Part shown: piece after piece, positions 8,464 to 16,670 of the stretch
How the letters are laid out: every line of letters begins with the position of its first letter
Position numbering within the stretch: the first letter of the stretch is position 1
Assembly (NCBI RefSeq): GCF_014164585.1
Contig: NZ_JACJFM010000005.1
Location: forward strand, 62,001 to 126,000
Length of the DNA stretch: 64,000 nucleotides
Source of the DNA: Oceanospirillum sediminis
GTDB taxonomy: Bacteria; Pseudomonadota; Gammaproteobacteria; Pseudomonadales; Halomonadaceae
Direction: 5' to 3'
Position numbers and translations under genes: made by a program
The notes under the pieces: model-generated
The model's input: the letters and a program-made list of their open reading frames with translations, nothing else
What the model was told of the DNA's origin: nothing
Database searches by the model: none

Positions 8464-9455
8464 TTCAGATACCCCGCCCGTTCCGTCAGTGCTGGTAAAG
8501 AGTCTTCTGTCAGAACCATAATAAGATCGCACTCAACATTATGCTCAGGAATACTGTAGTCAATTTCCACCGCAAGTACCTTCTGACCGTGAGAATGAGA
8601 GCCAAGTAGTGGTGCCAGAGGTTGTTTGCGTCCCAGAACGACTGGATGACTATAGCTGAATTCAATATCCAGCTGCTCAGCAATACCGTTCAGGCAGGCT
8701 CCGATCAGAATACCTGACAGATCCATCAGTACTTCAAGATCTTTGTTAATGCTGCCATCATCCTGATGGTTCATCAGTGTAGCCATATCCGGAATACTTT
8801 TATCCCCGACCAGGAGTATGGCTTCACCGGCAATACCTGAACCGTTAAAACCCTGGCTGACTCCGGTCAGGTCATGAATATCACGTGAAGCCAGGGTGCC
8901 ATTCAGAGACTCATATTCGCACAGGTGAACTTTAGGGACTGGCAGGTGAATAAAGGCATTCAACAGACTTGCCAGCTGGCTGCCTGCCTGGCCCATAGAT
9001 ACGTTAACAATCTCCTGTACCAGATCAGCCAGTGCAACACTCTGATCATCGAAGCGAGCCAGTTCAGCTTCCGACTGAGGCTGGGCGCTACTGATGATGC
9101 CAAACTGGGTCAGGATTTCAGTAATTTTTTCTGTAGTGACAGGTTTTTTGATAAAATCCAGTGCACCCAGTGAAGTGACTCGTTTATGGGCTTCAGGCTG
9201 AATATCTCCGGATACGACCAGAACCATAGTCGGAAGGTCTTCTTTGCGGATCGCTTCCAGAACTTCATATCCATCCATAACGGGCATGTTCAGGTCAAGG
9301 AACAGAATATCGGCTTTTCCGGCTTTGATTGCTGCAACAGCTTCCTGGCCATTTTCTGCAAAGCTGATATCTACATCCCAACCGCCGGGCAGCGATCGGG
9401 CCATCTGCTTTCTTGCAAAGCTGGAGTCATCACAAATGACGATGGGGGTAGTCAT
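8460..9455 (-). CDS. Response regulator with CheC-like phosphatase domain (REC-CheC)
   Basis: A 331-residue protein. The receiver domain (1-120) has acidic D9/D10, phospho-acceptor D54 (FLDLNMPVMDG), S82 and K104 (KKP). The C-terminal part (about 150-331) resembles CheC/CheX phosphatases. One copy of the E-x2-N helix (EIVNVSMGQAGSQLA, about 167) matches the catalytic pattern. The second, MDLSGILIGACLNG, is more degenerate. CheC-type domains dephosphorylate receivers, so the protein may set its own phosphorylation lifetime. The start at 9455 was chosen because the receiver fold begins there. It is cotranslated with the PAS-GGDEF gene. Confidence 0.85.
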   Translation of the reverse strand: MTTPIVICDDSSFARKQMARSLPGGWDVDISFAENGQEAVAAIKAGKADILFLDLNMPVMDGYEVLEAIRKEDLPTMVLVVSGDIQPEAHKRVTSLGALDFIKKPVTTEKITEILTQFGIISSAQPQSEAELARFDDQSVALADLVQEIVNVSMGQAGSQLASLLNAFIHLPVPKVHLCEYESLNGTLASRDIHDLTGVSQGFNGSGIAGEAILLVGDKSIPDMATLMNHQDDGSINKDLEVLMDLSGILIGACLNGIAEQLDIEFSYSHPVVLGRKQPLAPLLGSHSHGQKVLAVEIDYSIPEHNVECDLIMVLTEDSLPALTERAGYLK

Positions 9456-9751
9456 TGCTACACAGGTCCTTTCGTAAAAGTGGGTCAGTACATATGGCAG
9501 AATTGCACTGTATTCCATACATTTGTTATTTTACAAAATGATACATATTTTCTGCATGGAAAGACAGACCACAATCGCCTGGTACAGAATATTCCTTAAT
9601 TCTAACGCATTGATGCTAATCTGCATAAAAAATACTGATATGACGTGTGTCACAAAACCATTTATTTATTAATAGCTCTGTTTTGATTGATTTGCCATGC
9701 TTCAAAGTATTTTTTAATAAATTTCAAACAGTTCTGGCCGATAATAAAAGA

Positions 9752-10939
9752 ATGAGAAAAGACACCATACTGGCAAAGATATTGTCACTACCTGCTGGAC
9801 AGAAGAGTGCAGACCTGTTTAAACGCATGAAAGGGTTTGAGCTGCTGGGGACGAAAGAGCACCCCTCTGATTTCAGTCTGATCAGAGCAGAGTATATTAA
9901 TACCCGGATTCGTTTGCTTGCGTTATTGTTTTCTGTTTTGACGCCGTTGTGGATTCCGGTTGATTTTCTGATCCTGCCTGATGGTACTTTTTTAAGTATG
10001 ATGCTGGCGAGAATATGTCTGTCGGTTTCTTTACTGGCGTTATGGTTCCGGACATCATTTACACACTCTCTTCGTCGGGCTCGGCAGCGGCTGATTATAC
10101 TGATGGTTATCCCTTCTATATTTCATCTGGCGACGCAGATGATTCTGGGTGATTATCTGAAAGATGAGTCTCTGGCCTCTTATACTTTTCTGCCATTTCT
10201 GATTATTGCGATTCACTGTGTGTTCCCTCTGACCTTGAAAGAGGGGGCTTTACTGGCCTTTCTGACGATCTTTGCTTTATCCGTCGATGAAATGATCCAC
10301 GGCCGCTTTCTGACTCTGCAATCGCTGAATACTCTTTGGTTATTAGGTGTGATTATGGGCATCGCTGTGTGGGCTCAGTTATCGCAGCTGCATATGCAAT
10401 TGAAACTCTTTGAAAAAGCGACCACGGATTCACTGACCGGTTTATTAAACCGGCGTTCTTTTATGCATCAGGCGGAAACAGAGCTGAATCGCTCAGAGCG
10501 CTATGCAAGGCCTCTGTCTATCGCTTTGCTGGATCTCGATCATTTTAAAAATGTCAACGACACTCATGGGCATCAGGCTGGTGATCAGGTGCTGATCCAT
10601 TTTTCCGGATTATTAAAAGAAGAGCTTCGGAGTACAGATCTGATTGGTCGTTTTGGCGGTGAAGAATTTATTATTGTTCTGCCAGAAACACCTGTACATG
10701 AAGCTGAAAAGGTACTGGAGCGTATTCTGGACAATTGTCGGAACCAGGCTGTTCGCTATGATGGCGGTGTTGTAAATTATACCGCCAGTGCAGGCCTGGG
10801 GGAGTTAGTTTCCGATATCCGATCGTCTTTGCATGCTGTTGATATCGCTCTGTACCAGGCGAAAGAACAAGGCAGAGATCGTCTGCAAAGAGTACCAGAG
10901 CAGAATCAGCCTGAGATGAATACGTACAACAAATTATAG
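9752..10939 (+). CDS. Membrane-bound diguanylate cyclase
   Basis: About 395 residues. Roughly residues 45-225 carry five or six hydrophobic helices in a MASE-like membrane sensor arrangement. The GGDEF domain follows from about 230, with TTDSLTGLLNRRSF at its start, GGEEF at about 302-306 and an RSTD inhibition site just before it. All active-site elements are intact, so c-di-GMP synthesis is expected. The start is uncertain: the frame is open from a GTG at 9647, and ATG 9752 was chosen because the preceding residues have no ribosome-binding site and look non-coding. A terminator follows. Confidence 0.85.
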   Translation: MRKDTILAKILSLPAGQKSADLFKRMKGFELLGTKEHPSDFSLIRAEYINTRIRLLALLFSVLTPLWIPVDFLILPDGTFLSMMLARICLSVSLLALWFRTSFTHSLRRARQRLIILMVIPSIFHLATQMILGDYLKDESLASYTFLPFLIIAIHCVFPLTLKEGALLAFLTIFALSVDEMIHGRFLTLQSLNTLWLLGVIMGIAVWAQLSQLHMQLKLFEKATTDSLTGLLNRRSFMHQAETELNRSERYARPLSIALLDLDHFKNVNDTHGHQAGDQVLIHFSGLLKEELRSTDLIGRFGGEEFIIVLPETPVHEAEKVLERILDNCRNQAVRYDGGVVNYTASAGLGELVSDIRSSLHAVDIALYQAKEQGRDRLQRVPEQNQPEMNTYNKL

Positions 10940-10965
10940 CATTGTCGTTCCAGAATATACGTCAG

Positions 10966-11002
10966 AACCAGGCATAACCACTTGATGGGGCGCCTGGTTT
11001 TT
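10966..11002 (+). terminator. Intrinsic terminator of the membrane diguanylate cyclase
   Basis: AACCAGGC (10966-10973) pairs with GCCTGGTT (10992-10999), running into TTTTT. It follows the cyclase stop by 26 bp. Confidence 0.75.
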
Positions 11003-11065
11003 GGGGGACTGGTTGTAAGGTGCTTTGCTTTCGGGGGAAAATTCCCCATTTTTTTCTGCCAGACG

Positions 11066-12349
11066 TTATACCGCCCTTTGCATCTTTTTCAGCCGCTTCT
11101 GATTATACATCGCTTCGTCTGCCTGCTGTAACAGGCTCTCCGCTGTTGTCGCATCTTCCGGATAAAGTGCATAGCCTATGCTGGCAGATAGAAAGCGTCG
11201 CCCCTTACCTAAGTCTGCCGCTTCTGAAGCCAGAGCCTGCTCAATATTTTTCTTTACGGCCAGAACGCCGGACATACTGGTGTTGGTCAAAATAATGACA
11301 AACTCATCGCCACCTAACCGGATTACCAGATCGCAGCCTTTAACCTGTTGCTGTAGCACCCTGGAAAAATGCACTAACGCCAGATCGCCTGCGTCATGCC
11401 CTAATTCATCGTTAATAGGTTTGAATTTATCCAGGTCGATCAGCATCAGGGCACAGGGTTGTTCATTCTGACGGGCTTTTTTGAGCAGATTAGGCATCTG
11501 CTCTGAGAAGTAACGACGGTTATAAAGTCCGGTCAGAGAATCAAGCCAGGAACTTTCCCGAAGTTGGCGATGATATTCTTCCAGTTCACTGGCCAGATGA
11601 TTAAAGCTGTTAGCCAGAGTATAGGGTTCTTTCAGGTGGTAGCGCTCAGGGTCAATTCTTTCAACGCTCAGGTCATCTTTAATACTGCGACGAATCCTGC
11701 TGGATAAATCACGCATTGGGTGGACGACTCTGTTGCGTATGATGATAAACAGAGCAAGGAACAGCACCAGCATCAATAACACAATCGCAAAGATGTAAAA
11801 ATTCAGCGTGTAATTGAGAGACTGTTGCATTTGATGGTCAGGGAAGCGAATATCCAGAATACCGTGAACTTTACCTGGTGCGGAATTGATGTGGCATGAG
11901 ATGCAATTCTCTTCTGCAAGAATGGGATACAGATAACGAATATATCCCGATTTGTTATAAATACGAGTTTCTTTATCCCGCATAACCCGGTTTAATTCAG
12001 GGTCAGCCATGAGTTGCTGTTGTGACGGTAAATGATCTCCGAACAGTTCATCTACAACAGCTGTCCTGACTAGCTGAACTTTACTATTATCCGTGTTCAT
12101 TTCCAGAGAGTGGATGAAACCATCCATTTGTTCACGGGTCCAGCCCCGCAACATACCATGCCATATAGTCCGGAAAATAATCTCAGCTTGCTGCCGGGCT
12201 TGTTCTTCTGCCAGTTCCTGTACTGTTTTTTGTTTGAAAGACTGAGAAAAAAACAGGGTACAAACTAATCCCAGAGAGATAATGCCGATAAAGGTAAACA
12301 ACAGAGTATTATAGGTAGAATGCCGACTGGAGTGTGGAGTTAAGCGCAT
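11066..12349 (-). CDS. Diguanylate cyclase with periplasmic c-type haem sensor
   Basis: A 427-residue inner-membrane protein. TM1 is about 14-36, a periplasmic domain 37-180, TM2 about 183-205, a HAMP-like linker to 260, and GGDEF 265-425. The periplasmic part contains CISCH at 149-153, a CxxCH covalent haem-c site, followed by a conserved GILDIRF strand. This resembles PAS-like haem-c sensors of the Geobacter type. The active site GGDEF (346-350) is intact, but the inhibition-site position reads KGCD rather than RxxD, so product feedback may be absent. A paralogue of the sensor lies at 49547, with the motif at the same residue numbers. Redox or gas sensing is inferred. Confidence 0.88.
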   Translation of the reverse strand: MRLTPHSSRHSTYNTLLFTFIGIISLGLVCTLFFSQSFKQKTVQELAEEQARQQAEIIFRTIWHGMLRGWTREQMDGFIHSLEMNTDNSKVQLVRTAVVDELFGDHLPSQQQLMADPELNRVMRDKETRIYNKSGYIRYLYPILAEENCISCHINSAPGKVHGILDIRFPDHQMQQSLNYTLNFYIFAIVLLMLVLFLALFIIIRNRVVHPMRDLSSRIRRSIKDDLSVERIDPERYHLKEPYTLANSFNHLASELEEYHRQLRESSWLDSLTGLYNRRYFSEQMPNLLKKARQNEQPCALMLIDLDKFKPINDELGHDAGDLALVHFSRVLQQQVKGCDLVIRLGGDEFVIILTNTSMSGVLAVKKNIEQALASEAADLGKGRRFLSASIGYALYPEDATTAESLLQQADEAMYNQKRLKKMQRAV

Positions 12350-12501
12350 GAGAAACCTTTGCTGATCGGAACTCAGATATATTCTGATAATTATTTATTA
12401 CGTAATGTAACATTTTAGCAGCTTTATTCCGTGAATCTTTGTTTCAGGGCATTATTCTGCATTTTGTTATCAGATTGATGGCAAAGAAAAAATCTGGCGG
12501 T

Positions 12502-13782
12502 TTAATTTGCTTTTACTACAGGTATTTCATTCCAGCAGGTTGTGTAACGTGGGGAACGATATGCCATTTTCATTTTCCAGTCGGCTTGCTCCCTGCTCAG
12601 GCCAAAGCCTATGGCATCTCGGCCAATCCGATCATTCAGCTTGTCCAGAGTATGCATCAGGTTACGACGTTTATGTTCCTGGTCTTTTTTCTCCTTCTGC
12701 TGATGCTCAAACAAGCCAAGCTGCATCGGACGCCAGGGAATAATATCCAGTAACATGACGCCAGCTTTCCGATAGCGAAAGCCTGGTTGCCATATCTGCT
12801 CCAGCTGTTCCTGAGCATAGCGGATGATCAGCGCTGAATCATCACTGGCCACCGGCAATGCCCAGGCTCTGGCTTCTTTGTGCTGAGGTTCGAAGCGGTG
12901 ACTATTAGTACGGACAGAGACCAGAATCGCCTGAGCCAGACCATTCTGTTTACGTAATTTCTGACAAGCTGTCTGAGCGTGAAAACGAATAGCTTCTTTC
13001 AGATCTGTCAGACTGTTAGTGGCTTTCTGAAAAGAGCGGGAGCACATGATGTTCTGTCGAGGATCCGGAGTATCATCAAGAGTCAGACAATTCGTGCCAT
13101 TCAGTTCCATCGCAGTGCGTTTTACCGGAACACTGAAATGTCGTTTCAGCCAGTTATGGTCTGCTTCTCGGAGTTGCAGGGCTGTTTCTATGCCATGCTG
13201 ACGCAACTTACGTCCCAGGCGTTTGCCTATACCCCATATATGTTCTATTGCCAGGGTATTAAGCCAGTTAATCAGTTCCGGGTCATTGGCGCTGTGAAAG
13301 ACACAGATCCCTTTTCTGCCAGCCTGCTTTTTAGCCAGATGACTGGCCACTTTTGCCAGTGTTTTACTTGGGGCTGCACCAACGGATACAGGGATACCAG
13401 TATATACCGGAACTTTATGGACGATCTGGCGACAAATTTCTTCAGGGCTTTGCATTCCTGCCAGATCCAGGAAAGCTTCATCAATAGAATAACGTTCAAC
13501 TCCCGGACTGAACTCGTCCAGTATCTGCATCACTCTGGCAGAAAGGTCGCCATATAAAGCATAGTTGGAAGAGCGCAGTGCAATACAGCCCTTACGTTCC
13601 AATGCCTGAATCTGAAACAAAGGTGTCCCCATTTCAATATTCATCGCTTTAAGCTCTGCAGAGCGGGCAATGATACAGCCGTCATTATTGGATAGTACGC
13701 CGACAGGGCGACCAATAAGACGAGGATCGAATACTCTCTCGCAGCTGGCATAGAAATCATTGCAATCGACCAGAGCAATCAT
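12502..13782 (-). CDS. umuC: DNA polymerase V catalytic subunit UmuC
   Basis: A 426-residue Y-family polymerase (E. coli UmuC is 422). The N-terminal motif MIALVDCNDFYASCERVF supplies the first catalytic Asp, and YSIDEAFLD (about 105) supplies the SIDE catalytic acids. VWGIGKR-like HhH motif IEHIWGIGKRLG and the C-terminal MAYRSPRYTT match UmuC. It copies damaged DNA in the SOS response as UmuD'2C. The start is 13782, 7 bp after the umuD stop and equivalent to the E. coli start; longer in-frame starts run into umuD. Its ribosome-binding site is weak, suggesting coupling to umuD. Confidence 0.95.
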   Translation of the reverse strand: MIALVDCNDFYASCERVFDPRLIGRPVGVLSNNDGCIIARSAELKAMNIEMGTPLFQIQALERKGCIALRSSNYALYGDLSARVMQILDEFSPGVERYSIDEAFLDLAGMQSPEEICRQIVHKVPVYTGIPVSVGAAPSKTLAKVASHLAKKQAGRKGICVFHSANDPELINWLNTLAIEHIWGIGKRLGRKLRQHGIETALQLREADHNWLKRHFSVPVKRTAMELNGTNCLTLDDTPDPRQNIMCSRSFQKATNSLTDLKEAIRFHAQTACQKLRKQNGLAQAILVSVRTNSHRFEPQHKEARAWALPVASDDSALIIRYAQEQLEQIWQPGFRYRKAGVMLLDIIPWRPMQLGLFEHQQKEKKDQEHKRRNLMHTLDKLNDRIGRDAIGFGLSREQADWKMKMAYRSPRYTTCWNEIPVVKAN

Positions 13783-13789
13783 CGAAGTG

Positions 13790-14221
13790 TCACAAGGAAT
13801 GAATGACATGAACGACAACACCCCAGACAAAGCTGTCGTTAAACTCATTCAAGGGTACAGGTCGATAGCGGGGGTTCTCCGGTGTCAGCCAGAACTGTCC
13901 CTGGTATAAAGTCAGGCGTTTCACCGTCAGATCACCATTGATTGCTGCAATGACCACCTTCCCCGGCTCGGGTTGTATGGCTCTGTCAACAACCAGCAGA
14001 TCGCCATCATGTATACCTGCATTGTCCATAGAATCCCCCTGAACCCGCATCAGGAAACTGGATGATGGGTGCCTGATCAGCTGTTGATTCAGATCCAGAG
14101 TTTGCTCGGTATAATTATCTGCCGGAGATGGAAAGCCTGAAGAAACCGGATGCTGATTTTCTGATGATAAAGCGTTCTTGTGATGAGGTTGATAAATATC
14201 CTGGATACTTTCGCTATACAT
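13790..14221 (-). CDS. umuD: UmuD, self-cleaving subunit of DNA polymerase V
   Basis: A 143-residue S24-type autoprotease (E. coli 139). The cleavage region reads SSGFPSPADNY, so the scissile bond would be Ser28-Gly29 instead of the Cys-Gly of E. coli. Catalytic Ser64 lies in GDSM and Lys101 in LTVKRL. RecA-stimulated cleavage would give UmuD', which activates UmuC. ATG 14221 is preferred over 14236 because GGGAAG lies at suitable spacing before it. LexA-like sites lie about 20-50 bp upstream. Confidence 0.94.
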   Translation of the reverse strand: MYSESIQDIYQPHHKNALSSENQHPVSSGFPSPADNYTEQTLDLNQQLIRHPSSSFLMRVQGDSMDNAGIHDGDLLVVDRAIQPEPGKVVIAAINGDLTVKRLTLYQGQFWLTPENPRYRPVPLNEFNDSFVWGVVVHVIHSL

Positions 14222-14240
14222 GGCCCGGCTTCCCATATAA

Positions 14241-14270
14241 CTGAATAAATAAACATGGCTAAATATACAG
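14241..14270 (-). promoter_or_regulatory. Tandem LexA (SOS) box candidates upstream of umuDC
   Basis: On the minus strand, 14255-14270 reads CTGTATATTTAGCCAT: a perfect left half and AT-rich core of CTGT-N8-ACAG with a poor right half. Directly beside it, plus-strand 14241-14256 reads CTGAATAAATAAACAT, with two mismatches. Both sit where LexA should repress umuDC. Each is imperfect alone. Confidence 0.5.
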
Positions 14271-14342
14271 TATTGAGTCAGAATTGCCAGCTGATATGTC
14301 TCATGAAGTATACTGTGTACTTTTTAATTTCAGAGTCGGGTA

Positions 14343-15815
14343 ATGGATAAACTGCCTATAGATCTGTTTAATGAGTTCAGTCAGCAACGTGAAGGAGAAA
14401 TACTGTATCAGCTGCTATATCGCTGTTTACAGCAAGGCATTCTGAAAGGGCTTTTAAAGGGAGGGGAACGTTTGCCCTCCAGCAGAGAGCTGGCGGCTCA
14501 GCTGAAGGTTTCTCGTAATACTGTCAGGATGGCCTATGATCAGTTGATTGCAGAGGGCTATGTTGAATCTCATCAGGGCGCCGGTAGTTTTATTACCAGC
14601 TTGCCTGAGAAACTGATACACCCACCAGTCGATAGTAGCCGGGATGAGGCATTACCACCGGAATTGTCAGAGCTGGCACAGCGCTATATGGCATCTTCAT
14701 CCTTGTATGCATCCGGGTGTATGCTTCTGCAGCCAGCGGTACAGCCTATGGATCATTTCCCTAGAAAACGCTGGCGCAGATGTTTGTCTGCCGCGGCAGA
14801 TGTCGATGCGATGTTCGGACAACCACCTGCCGGACTCAGACTATTACGGGAACAGATCGCAGGGCACCTTAGTACCTTCCGAGGTATACAGGTGTCTGCA
14901 GAGCAGATTCTAATCACCTCCGGCTCTCAACAGGCAAGCTTTATGCTGGCATCTATGCTGTGTAATCCAGGAGATCGTGTACTGCTGGAGACACCGGGTT
15001 ATCCCGGAACTGAAGCGGTGTTGGCAGCAGCCGGGGCCTGTGTTAAGCATATTAACTGGCAGGTGTTACAGGATGCACAAGCCTTGAATGCCTGCCTGAC
15101 TGGCAGTGATGCCCGTGCATTGTTTATTACGCCGTCGCGTAACTTCCCTTTAGGGCATACTTTGCCTCTTGAAGCCCGACTGAGAATTCTGCACTGGGCC
15201 GCTCAGAATAATCGCTGGATCGTTGAAGATGACTATGACAGTGAGTTTGCTGAGGGCCATCCGGTCAGTGCATTATTTGCACTGGATCAAGGCAAGAGAG
15301 TAATTTATACCGGTACTTTCAGCAGAACCATGTTTCCCGCTCTGAGGCTGGGTTATATGGTTTTACCTGAAGCTCTGGTGCCCGCATTCCTTAAAGCACG
15401 GCGTCTAATGGATGGAGGGCTGTCTGCCGTCGCTCAGGCCGCCATGGGGCATTTTATGTCTCAGGGAGATTACAGCCGTCATATCCGTAAAATGCGTCAG
15501 CTCTATCAGGAGCGTCGCAGTATTCTGGAAAAATTACTGGCAGACTCAGCGTTGAGCCATCTGCCGGTCACGGACGCAGGGGGGGGGATGCACCTGGTGC
15601 TGGCATTACCAGACTCCGTAGATGATAAAGCTCTGGTGCATGATTTAATGGCTGAGGGTATCGGTATCAGGGCTTTAAGTCACTATGCCTCTGGCAATAC
15701 TTCACTGAAGGGATTGGTGATCGGTTTTGCACTGAATAATGCCGATGAAATGCAACAAGGGATAGACAGAGTGGAAGCACATTACCTGAAGCTGACAGCT
15801 AAGACGAGCGGTTGA
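14343..15815 (+). CDS. MocR/PdxR-type GntR regulator with aminotransferase-like domain lacking the PLP lysine
   Basis: A 490-residue MocR-class regulator. A winged helix of the GntR type is at about 15-80 (LPSSRELAAQLKVSRNTVRMAYDQL, read across residues), then a linker and a fold-type I aminotransferase domain at about 120-485. Expected PLP contacts are seen (TSGSQQASF, EDDYDSEF, LRLGYM). The Schiff-base position reads TFSRTMF with Arg328 (AGA codon) where these proteins normally have Lys. PLP could still bind non-covalently, or the effector may differ. Divergent umuD is probably unrelated, and no pdxST genes are adjacent, so the target is unknown. Confidence 0.85.
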   Translation: MDKLPIDLFNEFSQQREGEILYQLLYRCLQQGILKGLLKGGERLPSSRELAAQLKVSRNTVRMAYDQLIAEGYVESHQGAGSFITSLPEKLIHPPVDSSRDEALPPELSELAQRYMASSSLYASGCMLLQPAVQPMDHFPRKRWRRCLSAAADVDAMFGQPPAGLRLLREQIAGHLSTFRGIQVSAEQILITSGSQQASFMLASMLCNPGDRVLLETPGYPGTEAVLAAAGACVKHINWQVLQDAQALNACLTGSDARALFITPSRNFPLGHTLPLEARLRILHWAAQNNRWIVEDDYDSEFAEGHPVSALFALDQGKRVIYTGTFSRTMFPALRLGYMVLPEALVPAFLKARRLMDGGLSAVAQAAMGHFMSQGDYSRHIRKMRQLYQERRSILEKLLADSALSHLPVTDAGGGMHLVLALPDSVDDKALVHDLMAEGIGIRALSHYASGNTSLKGLVIGFALNNADEMQQGIDRVEAHYLKLTAKTSG

Positions 15816-15854
15816 GATGTACATTAAGCATAAAGATAAACGTATAAAGCAGAT

Positions 15855-15897
15855 ATCTCTGCCAGAATAAATACTTTGTTATTGTTCTGGCAGAGAT
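15855..15897. terminator. Hairpin between convergent MocR and btuR genes
   Basis: A perfect 13-bp stem (ATCTCTGCCAGAA with TTCTGGCAGAGAT) and 17-base loop. No clear T run follows on either strand, so it is a candidate bidirectional terminator only. Confidence 0.45.
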
Positions 15898-15953
15898 GAG
15901 TCAGCATATTTCTCGTTTCAGAAAGGCTGGCAGGTACTGATATTTCGAGTTAT

Positions 15954-16553
15954 TTACCAGTCGATACCTTTACGGGCTTTAATGCCATCATTAAACGCAT
16001 GTTTGGTATCTTTGACTTCAGATACTGTATCAGCATAAGCCTGAATATCTTTGTTGGCTCCCCGGCCAGTCAGAATAACAGACTGATTAACCGGACGGTT
16101 GCGCAGAGCCTCCAGCACTTCATCGACGCTCAGATATCCGTATTTCATCATGTAAGTAATTTCATCCAGCACAACCAGATGAATATCCGGATCTTTCAGA
16201 TGGGGCAGTGTTTTATCCCAGGCTTCCCGACAAGCACGAGTATCCAGTTCTCTGTCCTGAGTTTCCCAGGTAAACCCTGTACCCATGACATGCACTGTCA
16301 GATTCTGATCCTGAGCGAAAACATCTCTTTCACCGCAATCCCAGGTGCCTTTGATAAACTGAGTGACTGCGACTTTGTAGCCATAACCCAGGCTACGCGC
16401 GACCGTTCCCCAGGCCGAGGTGGTTTTTCCTTTGCCATTGCCTGTAATAACAATCGTAATGCCTCTCTCTTCCTGAGCTTCAGCAACTTTAGCATCGACA
16501 ACTTCTTTTCGCTTCTGCATCGCCTTTTTATGGCGGGTATCACGATCAGTCAT
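15954..16553 (-). CDS. btuR: Cob(I)yrinic acid a,c-diamide adenosyltransferase
   Basis: A 199-residue CobO/BtuR-family enzyme (E. coli BtuR 196). The P-loop TGNGKGKTTSAWG lies at about 37-49, followed by VAVTQFIKG and the conserved VVLDEITYMMKYGY (Walker B region). The C-terminal DIQAYADTVSEV...HAFNDGIKARKGIDW is typical. It transfers the adenosyl group of ATP to Co(I) corrinoids, giving adenosylcobalamin. AAGGAG precedes the ATG. It lies 117 bp downstream of btuB on the same strand, so import and activation of B12 are likely expressed together under the riboswitch. Confidence 0.95.
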   Translation of the reverse strand: MTDRDTRHKKAMQKRKEVVDAKVAEAQEERGITIVITGNGKGKTTSAWGTVARSLGYGYKVAVTQFIKGTWDCGERDVFAQDQNLTVHVMGTGFTWETQDRELDTRACREAWDKTLPHLKDPDIHLVVLDEITYMMKYGYLSVDEVLEALRNRPVNQSVILTGRGANKDIQAYADTVSEVKDTKHAFNDGIKARKGIDW

Positions 16554-16592
16554 TGGATCTCCTTATTTCAGAACCCTGAATCACAGGGAGAA

Positions 16593-16624
16593 TTGCTATC
16601 CTGAGTTGCAGTGAAGGATAGCAA
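16593..16624 (-). terminator. Hairpin between btuB and btuR
   Basis: A perfect 10-bp stem (TTGCTATCCT with AGGATAGCAA, 12-base loop). On the minus strand the following bases (TTCTCC) are only weakly U-rich, so it may attenuate or mark RNA processing rather than end the transcript. Confidence 0.35.
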
Positions 16625-16670
16625 TGAATGTTTATGCTATATACACCAGAGGGTGAATGCGTTGATTCCA

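Noticed and set aside
12979-13557. 192-residue plus-strand open frame
   Set aside because: Antisense to umuC, with no ribosome-binding site and no recognisable motif.
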